Source: an uncultured Opitutales bacterium
Lineage (GTDB): Bacteria; Verrucomicrobiota; Verrucomicrobiia; Opitutales; UBA2995
Assembly (NCBI GenBank): GCA_937920335.1
Contig: CALGUT010000502.1
Span: forward strand, 1-9,270
Length of the DNA stretch: 9,270 bases
Direction: 5' to 3'
Positions 1 to 5,560 of the stretch are shown in pieces (position 1 is the stretch's first letter; the number at the start of each line of letters is the position of its first letter). Made by a program: the position numbers and the translations under genes. Under the pieces are notes generated by a model. The model had not been told where the DNA came from and did not search any database. It saw only the letters and a list, made by a program, of their open reading frames with translations.

Positions 1-341
1 TTGATCAAGGGGATACGAATTATGAAATGCTCAGACGGCTTCAGGAGGACTGTTATAATCTGAAGCTCTGTTCGGGGCAGCCGGATATTACGGTATTACC
101 GCTTCCAGACCCGGTCTATAGAGAAGGAAATCGCCTTCCCATGAGCTATCTGAATTTTTTCGTTACGAACGGCGCGGTTTTTGTACCGATTTATAATCAA
201 TCCGAATCGGATTCGCGTGCGCTTGAAATTATCGGCGAGGCCTACCCAGATAGAGATATTCAGTCGGTGGATTGCAGGACTCTGATACAAGAGGGTGGAG
301 CGTTGCATTGCCTTACCCAGCAAGTGCCCCAATTCTCTTAA
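1..341 (+). CDS. aguA: Agmatine deiminase family protein, C-terminal part (5' end outside window)
   Basis: Agmatine deiminase hydrolyses agmatine to N-carbamoylputrescine and ammonia, a cytoplasmic step from arginine to putrescine. The reading frame is open from base 3 (Asp-Gln-Gly-Asp-Thr-Asn-Tyr-Glu) through the Met codon at 27, so that Met is internal and the gene starts upstream. About 113 residues are visible, against roughly 340-370 for the whole family member. Recognisable family features are LPMSYLNFFVTNGAVFVP (the usual LPxSYxNFYxxNGxVxVP segment), the ALEIIGEAYPDRDI stretch, and the terminal GGALHCLTQQVP motif. That motif contains the nucleophilic Cys (codon 309-311) that forms the amidino-thioether intermediate of guanidine-modifying hydrolases. 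The C-terminus ends a few residues after it, as is normal, so this end is intact. It lies three bases before the next gene and may share its transcript. The family is clear; agmatine as substrate, rather than a relative such as peptidyl-arginine, is inferred. Confidence 0.9.
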   Translation, partial: DQGDTNYEMLRRLQEDCYNLKLCSGQPDITVLPLPDPVYREGNRLPMSYLNFFVTNGAVFVPIYNQSESDSRALEIIGEAYPDRDIQSVDCRTLIQEGGALHCLTQQVPQFS

Positions 342-344
342 GTC

Positions 345-2306
345 ATGTCGGGGGAATCCAGAAAGTCGTCGGTAAAGTCTTTCAGTAAACGTTGGATCCA
401 TGGGTTGGAGCTCAGCGTGATCGGTTTGCTTATTGTGTTGTTCCTCAATTTACTGTCCTGGCCGGAGACGGTTGTGGACGAGAGTTTGGACGGAAGCTGG
501 CAGGCGATATTAACCTATTCGCTGGAAAAAGGACTACAGTTTGGAGATGAGGTGATTTTCACCTACGGTCCGCTTGGTGGTTTCTCATCGTTTTCCTATT
601 CGGGGTATAATCATGCCGGTAAATATGCCTTCGAGTTGTTTGCGCGAATTAGCATGGTCGTCTTCCTGTTTCGTTTTGTGCTGCACCTGAGATCCTATTT
701 GAAGATTGGTTGTATCCTTCTCTACTTGTTTACCTGCCAGTTGTTGCCGGGATCTTATGAGACGTTCTACTTCTTTGGTTATCTGAGTTGGGTAGCAGCC
801 GTTGTATTTGAGAAGAGGAAGAAGCAACGGGCGCCTTGGGGGCTCTTGCTTCTGGGCGTCTGTTTCTTGGTTTTCTGCTCCTTAATCAAATTCACGTTAC
901 TGGTTGCCGCTTTGTTCTGCCTGGGCGCGATTGTCTGGTTCTTGATTTCTCAGAAACGGCTCTTGGAGGGAGGGATCGTTGCGTTGAGTTTTCCCGTCTG
1001 TTTTATCCTGTTTTGGATAATGCTTGGCCAACATCCTACTAACATTCCGGCGTTTGTAATGGGCTCTGCTCAGGTGGCGAAGGGGTATGCAATGAGTATG
1101 CAGCTTGCGACGGAAGCGCCAGCGCTGAAGTACTTTGTTCTGTTTCTAGCCTCAGGGGTGGCTCTTTTCTTTATCATTTGGAAAGAGCACCTGCGGCGCT
1201 TTAGAAATTCTAAGGTCCTCGGAGAGCCATGGGTTATCGTATCTGTGGTTTACGCAGGCCTATTTTTTATGGTTTGGAAACAGGGGGTCGTTCGGTCGGA
1301 CGGACACATCTGGCAATTCTTCTGTTTTGTTCCGTTAGCTGGATGGTTTCTTTATCCTATGGTTAAGAAACGCAAAACGCTCTTGCTGTTTGATTCGACG
1401 ATACTGCTGCAGGTCATCGTTCTATTTGCCGCTCTGGCAGCCTATTACCCTCATTTGATTTTGGAGAGTCCTGTTCGGTTTTGGGCAAATACAGGTTCCG
1501 GGGTTCGCGGATTGTTAAAGCCCGGTGAGCTGATGGATGAACTAGCCGTCGAGTTGGAAGCGAAGGGAGCAGCTTTGTTAGAAACGTATCCATTTCTGAG
1601 TCAGGTGGGTGAGCGGACGGTTGATGTAAGTAGCTGTTTACAGGGGTTGGTAATCCTCCCAGGATTGAATTATCAGCCGCGTCCGGTGTTTCAGGACTAT
1701 GTCGCTAACAACGCCTACCTCCAAACCCTGAACCATATCTATTGGGAAAGGGGGGAAGCGATTCCGGATACAGTTATCCATGTATTTGGGGGTATCGATA
1801 ACGTCCCCCCCACGCATATCGATAGTCAGACTACTTTGCAGTTGCTACAAAGGTATGAGGTTGAATCAAGGTCTGGAGATTATGTGTTGCTCAGTAAGCG
1901 TTTGAATCCCGATTTGATCGTGCGTTCGGACGAGAAACGCTACCCAGTTCGAATTGGAGAAACTGTTGAGCTGGATAGCGAAATCGAAGCATTTGCGTTG
2001 GGGCGCCTTGATATGCAGCTAAATCTCCTGGGGCGGGTGGTGTCCTTTTTTTACAAGCCTCCACTCTTGAAAATGAGTCTATCATTCACGAACGGCACCG
2101 CCTTGGGCTATCGGGTGAATCCTGTTTCCATGGAAACGGATTTTCTTTTGGATCCCGTCGCATCCGATACCTCTCAGCTTTGGGATTATCGAAACGGTGC
2201 GCCTCGCGCCAGAGTTCGAGCGATAACCATAGATTCTGACACATCCGGATCCCTATTTTACAGGAATGATGCTCAGCTCGTAGTGACTCCTTTTTCCTGG
2301 GAGTAG
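345..2306 (+). CDS. Large polytopic membrane protein of unknown function (653 aa)
   Basis: No function can be assigned. The N-terminal ~370 residues hold about ten to eleven hydrophobic segments, roughly at 20-38, 98-115, 120-136, 142-156, 165-181, 184-201, 208-227, 262-279, 295-311, 321-340 and 347-367. A mostly soluble C-terminal part of ~285 residues follows. Between the first two segments is a polar loop with VDESLDGSWQ and FTYGPLGGF. Later come VVRSDGHIWQFF (about 315-326) and RPVFQDYVANNAYLQTLNHIYW (446-467, interrupted here only as a description of position). I recall similar GPLG, VRxDGH and VFQxY motifs from uncharacterised large membrane proteins of Planctomycetes and Verrucomicrobia, which resemble GT-C glycosyltransferases in topology, but no catalytic motif is provable. 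The ATG at 345 is the only early start, as the next Met is residue 104. It has no clear Shine-Dalgarno and sits three bases after the aguA stop, so translational coupling is likely. Mononucleotide runs at 1750-1811 do not break the frame. Confidence 0.85.
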   Translation: MSGESRKSSVKSFSKRWIHGLELSVIGLLIVLFLNLLSWPETVVDESLDGSWQAILTYSLEKGLQFGDEVIFTYGPLGGFSSFSYSGYNHAGKYAFELFARISMVVFLFRFVLHLRSYLKIGCILLYLFTCQLLPGSYETFYFFGYLSWVAAVVFEKRKKQRAPWGLLLLGVCFLVFCSLIKFTLLVAALFCLGAIVWFLISQKRLLEGGIVALSFPVCFILFWIMLGQHPTNIPAFVMGSAQVAKGYAMSMQLATEAPALKYFVLFLASGVALFFIIWKEHLRRFRNSKVLGEPWVIVSVVYAGLFFMVWKQGVVRSDGHIWQFFCFVPLAGWFLYPMVKKRKTLLLFDSTILLQVIVLFAALAAYYPHLILESPVRFWANTGSGVRGLLKPGELMDELAVELEAKGAALLETYPFLSQVGERTVDVSSCLQGLVILPGLNYQPRPVFQDYVANNAYLQTLNHIYWERGEAIPDTVIHVFGGIDNVPPTHIDSQTTLQLLQRYEVESRSGDYVLLSKRLNPDLIVRSDEKRYPVRIGETVELDSEIEAFALGRLDMQLNLLGRVVSFFYKPPLLKMSLSFTNGTALGYRVNPVSMETDFLLDPVASDTSQLWDYRNGAPRARVRAITIDSDTSGSLFYRNDAQLVVTPFSWE

Positions 2307-2318
2307 TGTGAGGGGTAT

Positions 2319-2350
2319 TGCCGTTGATTCTGGGCGGTGTCGGCATTTTT
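2319..2350 (+). terminator. Weak candidate intrinsic terminator after the membrane protein gene
   Basis: TGCCG at 2319-2323 can pair with CGGCA at 2341-2345, and five T follow at 2346-2350. The stem has only five pairs and the loop is 17 nt, so this is a weak hairpin. Its position 13 bases after the membrane protein stop fits a terminator for that gene. Readthrough into rpsA remains possible. Confidence 0.3.
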
Positions 2351-2434
2351 ACAGTCGCGACAATTACCAAAAAAATCCTTGAATTGAAGGGTTTGCTTGG
2401 CATGCTCTCCTTCCTTTCGTCCCAGACCACCTGA

Positions 2435-2460
2435 TTGTGCGCGCTGGGTTTAACTATAAA
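2435..2460 (+). promoter_or_regulatory. Possible rpsA promoter (poor spacing)
   Basis: TATAAA at 2455-2460 is a good -10 match in an AT-rich stretch that follows a GC-richer one. TTGTGC at 2435-2440 resembles a -35 box but is only 14 bases away. TGATTG at 2432-2437 has the right 17-base spacing but a poor sequence. If the -10 is real, transcription would begin near 2467 and give an rpsA leader of about 58 nt. This is a tentative call. Confidence 0.3.
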
Positions 2461-2474
2461 TCATTAATCATTAA
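2461..2474 (+). repeat. Tandem 7-bp repeat TCATTAA x2 in the rpsA leader/promoter
   Basis: TCATTAA occurs at 2461-2467 and again at 2468-2474 without a gap. It directly follows the TATAAA candidate -10 box and precedes the leader hairpin. The stretch is A/U-rich and would be unstructured in RNA, the kind of site ribosomal protein S1 prefers. It could equally be an operator, or chance in an AT-rich promoter. Confidence 0.5.
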
Positions 2475-2514
2475 CCAAATAGGGTGATCCTGTTGGTCAG
2501 GAATCAACCCGAGG
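2474..2514 (+). promoter_or_regulatory. rpsA leader hairpin abutting the ribosome-binding site
   Basis: GGGTGATCCTG (2482-2492) pairs with CAGGAATCAACCC (2498-2510). This gives eleven pairs with two single bulged A residues, one at 2502 and one at 2506 or 2507, closed by a 5-nt loop TTGGT (2493-2497). The stem ends at 2510 and the Shine-Dalgarno GAGG starts at 2511, ten bases before the rpsA ATG. The loop is exactly complementary to ACCAA at 2474-2478 just upstream, so a pseudoknot or competing pairing is possible. In Gammaproteobacteria S1 represses its own mRNA through a structured leader. A similar role here is inferred from position and structure only. Confidence 0.5.
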
Positions 2515-2524
2515 ACTGCTTATT

Positions 2525-4189
2525 ATGAGCTCCATAATGGAAGAACTTCTCGGAGAAGCTAGCTTCGAGAATCTTAAAGAAGGCTCCGTCATTGAAGGAA
2601 CCATCATCGAAATCCGCCAAAACGAAGTAATCGTTGATATTGGCGCTAAATCAGAAGGCAGTATAGTCGGACATGAATTTGTGGATCTTGGAGATCTCGA
2701 AATCGGCCAGGCTATCGAAGTCTTTCTCGAAAAAATAGAAGACAAGGACGGTAATCCCCTGATCTCTTTTGACAAAGCTGAGCAAAAGAAGAACTGGGAG
2801 AAGATCCTGTCTCGTTGTGAAGAAGGCACTATTGTTTCAGGTCGCGTCAAGGCGAAGGTCAAAGGTGGCCTCATCGTGGCGATGGGCGTGGATGCATTCC
2901 TGCCAGCTTCTCAGATCGACGTGCAGCCTCCAAAGAATTTGGACCAGTACGTGGGTCAGACTTATGACTTTAAAGTTCTTAAAATCAACCTGGACCGGAA
3001 GAATATCGTTGTTTCTCGTCGCGAGTTGATTGAGGAACAACGCCACGTTAAGCGTCAAAAACTGTTGTCCGAGGTTAAGCCTGGTGACATCCGTCGCGGT
3101 GTGGTTAAAAATATCACCGACTATGGAGCGTTCATCGATCTTGATGGTCTGGACGGTCTGCTTCACATCACTGACATGAGCTGGGGTCGCATTTCTCACC
3201 CGAGTGAAATGGTTAAGATCAGTGAAGAGATTGGTGTAATGATTATCGAAGTTGATAAGGACAAGGAACGCGTTTCTCTGGGTCTGAAACAAACAACTTC
3301 GAATCCATGGGATGACATTGAAAAACGTTACCCAGTGGGTGGAAAGATCGAAGGTAAGGTTGTTAACCTCGTGCCTTACGGTGCTTTCATCGAACTCGAA
3401 GAGGGTGTTGAAGGTCTGGTTCACGTAACCGAGCTTTCCTGGACAAAACGTATCTCTAAACCTAGTGAGGTTCTTCGTGTAGGTGATGCGATCTCTGCAG
3501 TGGTTCTTGGCATCCAGAAAGATGAGCAAAAGATCTCTCTCGGTGTTCGCCAGTTGGATACCAATCCTTGGGATATGGTTCGCCATAACTACCCAGTGGG
3601 CGCTCACGTTCGCGGCAAGGTTCGCAACATCACCACTTACGGTGCCTTCATCGAGCTTGAAGAAGGAATCGACGGTATGGTCCACGTATCTGATATGTCT
3701 TGGACTCGTAAGATCAATCACCCATCAGAGATGATTAAGAAGGGTGAAGAAATCGATGCAATGGTTCTTGATGTAGATCCAGATCAACAGCGAATTTCCC
3801 TTGGCCTGAAGCAGCTTGCGACAGATCCATGGGAGAATATTCAAACGCTCTACCGTATCGGTGACGTTGTTCAAGGGACGATTAGCAAGATCACGTCATA
3901 CGGAGCCTTCGTGGAACTTCAGGACGGTATCGATGGATTGGTTCATATCAGCCAAATCAGCGAAGACCGTGTTGAGAAGATCAAGGACGTCGTTGAAGCC
4001 GGGCAGGAAGTTTCCGCCCGCGTTATCAAGATTGACCGTGAAGAGCGTCGTATCGGGCTCAGTATCAAGGCCGCGAATTATAATGCGGAAGAACTTGCAG
4101 CTGAAGCAGCGGCTTACGAGACACTCAAAGAAGGGGGCGACCTTATGTCATTGGGCGACATTCTCGACGAAGCAACGAAGGAAGACTAA
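2525..4189 (+). CDS. rpsA: 30S ribosomal protein S1
   Basis: S1 is the large, loosely attached small-subunit protein that binds single-stranded mRNA near the start site, melts structure and allows initiation on mRNAs with weak Shine-Dalgarno sequences. At 554 residues it is nearly the E. coli length (557) and has six S1 (OB-fold) repeats, at about 18-85, 99-168, 184-255, 269-341, 356-428 and 443-515. Repeats 1 and 2 are the divergent ribosome-binding type. Repeats 3-6 carry the typical ITxYGAFxxLxxGxxGLxHxxxxSW signature and recur every ~87 residues, most often starting YPVG and ending ISLGxxQ. An acidic tail (GDILDEATKED) ends the protein. The ATG has GAGG ten bases upstream and is preceded by a hairpin. 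The gene stands alone: no cmk is next to it, unlike the common enteric arrangement. It ends at a strong terminator. Codon use is more biased than in the flanking membrane protein gene, as expected for high expression. Confidence 0.98.
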   Translation: MSSIMEELLGEASFENLKEGSVIEGTIIEIRQNEVIVDIGAKSEGSIVGHEFVDLGDLEIGQAIEVFLEKIEDKDGNPLISFDKAEQKKNWEKILSRCEEGTIVSGRVKAKVKGGLIVAMGVDAFLPASQIDVQPPKNLDQYVGQTYDFKVLKINLDRKNIVVSRRELIEEQRHVKRQKLLSEVKPGDIRRGVVKNITDYGAFIDLDGLDGLLHITDMSWGRISHPSEMVKISEEIGVMIIEVDKDKERVSLGLKQTTSNPWDDIEKRYPVGGKIEGKVVNLVPYGAFIELEEGVEGLVHVTELSWTKRISKPSEVLRVGDAISAVVLGIQKDEQKISLGVRQLDTNPWDMVRHNYPVGAHVRGKVRNITTYGAFIELEEGIDGMVHVSDMSWTRKINHPSEMIKKGEEIDAMVLDVDPDQQRISLGLKQLATDPWENIQTLYRIGDVVQGTISKITSYGAFVELQDGIDGLVHISQISEDRVEKIKDVVEAGQEVSARVIKIDREERRIGLSIKAANYNAEELAAEAAAYETLKEGGDLMSLGDILDEATKED

Positions 4190-4208
4190 TTCCCCGTTAT
4201 TCATTTAC

Positions 4209-4240
4209 AAAAAAGCACCTCGTGATGAGGTGCTTTTTTT
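4209..4240. terminator. Bidirectional intrinsic terminator between rpsA and the sigma factor gene
   Basis: GCACCTC (4215-4221) pairs perfectly with GAGGTGC (4227-4233) around the 5-nt loop GTGAT. Six A (4209-4214) precede the stem and seven T (4234-4240) follow it, so each strand has a U-tract after the hairpin. It lies 19 bases after the rpsA stop and about 21 bases after the stop of the convergent sigma factor gene, and so can end both transcripts. The A and T tracts can also extend the stem. Confidence 0.93.
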
Positions 4241-4261
4241 GTGTTCAAATTTGTGTAAGAG

Positions 4262-5302
4262 CTACTCTTCTTCCTGCTCTTTTCGCTTTTGATCGAAGAA
4301 ATCTTTCAGCACACGCATACGATTTCTTTGGCGGTCATGCTCCTGAATCTCTTCCACCGTCCGTTGGGTCTCCTTATCTGACATCAGGTTACGCATCTTT
4401 TTGATCGCGATGTTCTGGAGTTGCCGGACTCGTTCCCGGGTAATACCGAAAATGCTGCCGACTTCTTCGAGGGTTTTCGGACTATCGCCGTCCAGTCCGA
4501 AACGAAGGCGAATGATCTTCTCTTCCCGTTCTTCGAGCTGTTTCATCATGTCCGAGATGTCGGTCGAGTAGGACTTCTCTTTTAAATTCTCAAAGGGGCT
4601 GAGCGCGTTTTCGTCGCCGATGATATCCCCAAACGAAGTTCCAGCATCCTCTCCAATCGGAGCGTCGAGAGAAGCAGGCCGAACGCTTACGCTTTTTAAG
4701 TGAGCAATCTTGTTAACGGGAATTCCCATGACGATACCTACTTCCTCATCGGTAGGTTCGCGGTCCAGCTCTTCATTGAGTTGGGAAATGATTCTGCGCA
4801 TCTTGGCGATTTTATCGACGAGATGGACCGGAAGCCGTATGGATTTACTTTGGTTGGCTAAGGCGCGCTTGATTGCCTGCTTGATCCACCAGGCTGCGTA
4901 GGTACTTAATTTGCCACCCTTGTCGGGGTCAAATCTCTCTACTGCCTTGATTAGACCGATATTTCCCTCGCTGATGAGGTCATTGAGCGGAAGCCCGTAG
5001 TTGGAATAGTCGTTGGCAATCTTCACTACCAGGCGAAGGTTCGCGCGAATCATCATATCCCGCGCTTGTTTGTCACCCTTGGCAATGCGCCGCGCAAGTT
5101 CCACCTCTTGTTCGGGCTTAAGCAGGTCGATCTGACCGATTTCCCGCATGTAGAGTTTGATGCCACTCCGCTCGCTGGAAGTCGGTTCAGCTGCTTTGTC
5201 CTGATCTTCTTCTTTAACTTCCCGAACTGATTCAACAGCCTGGATATTAGGAGCTGGACTGTCCTCGAAAGAGTCATCTTGGGGATTTATGGAATCAGCC
5301 AT
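4262..5302 (-). CDS. Sigma-70 family RNA polymerase sigma factor (RpoD/RpoS-like, group 1 or 2)
   Basis: This is a promoter-recognition subunit of RNA polymerase. Of 346 residues, 1-46 are an acidic Pro/Ser-containing head without a region 1.1 domain. Region 1.2 is about 47-73 (GIKLYMREIGQIDLL). Regions 2.1-2.4 span about 80-160, including the core-binding DLISEGNIGLIKAVERFDP and the -10 reader STYAAWWIKQAIKRALANQ. Region 3 is about 160-231. Region 4 is about 253-306 and ends in the -35 reader helix ITRERVRQLQNIAIKKMR. A highly charged ~40-residue tail (307-346) extends past the normal C-terminus. Where primary sigmas have Thr (E. coli T440) in region 2.4 this protein has Lys145, and region 4.2 departs from the usual RIRQIEAKALRKLR. 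Together with the short length this suits a group 2 (RpoS/SigB-like) factor or a lineage-specific primary sigma, so no symbol is given. It is convergent with rpsA. No good Shine-Dalgarno precedes the start. Confidence 0.95.
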   Translation of the reverse strand: MADSINPQDDSFEDSPAPNIQAVESVREVKEEDQDKAAEPTSSERSGIKLYMREIGQIDLLKPEQEVELARRIAKGDKQARDMMIRANLRLVVKIANDYSNYGLPLNDLISEGNIGLIKAVERFDPDKGGKLSTYAAWWIKQAIKRALANQSKSIRLPVHLVDKIAKMRRIISQLNEELDREPTDEEVGIVMGIPVNKIAHLKSVSVRPASLDAPIGEDAGTSFGDIIGDENALSPFENLKEKSYSTDISDMMKQLEEREEKIIRLRFGLDGDSPKTLEEVGSIFGITRERVRQLQNIAIKKMRNLMSDKETQRTVEEIQEHDRQRNRMRVLKDFFDQKRKEQEEE

Positions 5303-5549
5303 GTAATTGAGTTCTAATAAATGTGGATTGCTAGCCAGAGTCTAAAGTAGGGCACTCTATTCCGGCCGGGCCTTAAGGAAGATCAGTTTCTGCAATTAGG
5401 ATCGGGTAGAAATCATCTTTGCAGAGTCATGTAGCTTAAAGGAAAGACCCTCTTTCAAATCAAGACTAATCCAAACCCAATCGCAGCTTATAAGATGCAA
5501 TTACTTACTTTATCGAGACTCAGTTGAGAATAATGGATACCATTCGAGA
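5303..5549. other. Non-coding gap upstream of the sigma factor gene and downstream of glmS
   Basis: These 247 bases separate two genes read on the minus strand. No supported ORF, tRNA or T-tract terminator is visible. Both strands were read for -35/-10 pairs; no pair with good sequence and spacing was found for the sigma gene, although its promoter must lie here unless it reads through from glmS. The notable structures are the two inverted repeats listed separately and a GC-rich patch GGCCGGGCC around 5363-5372. Confidence 0.6.
5442..5456. repeat. Perfect inverted repeat GAAAGA-CCC-TCTTTC
   Basis: Six perfect pairs flank a 3-base centre (arms 5442-5447 and 5451-5456). It lies 140-155 bases upstream of the sigma factor start on the minus strand. 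It could be a small RNA hairpin or a dimeric-repressor operator. On the minus strand only a weak T-containing stretch follows, so it is not a good terminator. Confidence 0.45.
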
Positions 5550-5560
5550 CTACTCAACTG
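5513..5560. repeat. Nested inverted repeat with direct repeats at the glmS stop
   Basis: CAGTTGAG (5521-5528) and CTCAACTG (5553-5560) are perfect 8-bp inverted arms. Inside them AATGG (5532-5536) and CCATT (5540-5544) form a second hairpin. TCGAGACT is repeated directly at 5513-5520 and 5544-5551. The right arm lies within the last glmS codons and the stop is at 5550-5552. No U-tract follows on the minus strand, so it is not a standard intrinsic terminator. It may stabilise the glmS mRNA 3' end. Confidence 0.5.

Noticed and set aside
96..401. 101-codon minus-strand open frame across the aguA end
   Set aside because: It is antisense to a recognisable agmatine deiminase C-terminus and to the start of the membrane protein, with no motif of its own.
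2373..2394. Hairpin AAATCCTT / AAGGGTTT upstream of rpsA
   Set aside because: It has eight pairs including a G-U wobble, is AT-rich, has no T-tract after it and lies upstream of the likely promoter, so it is probably chance.
2837..3721. 294-codon open frame on the minus strand inside rpsA
   Set aside because: It is fully antisense to a certain S1 gene with strong codon bias, which removes stops from the opposite frame. Its translation is Asn/Thr/Val-rich with no domain.
3180..3900. Near-repeat DNA blocks of about 260 bases inside rpsA
   Set aside because: They are explained by the homologous S1 domains 3-6 of the protein, not by a recent duplication or a mobile repeat.
3816..4292. 158-codon plus-strand open frame overlapping the rpsA end and terminator
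   Set aside because: It is out of frame with rpsA, runs through the terminator hairpin into the antisense of the sigma gene, and has no plausible start context or motif.
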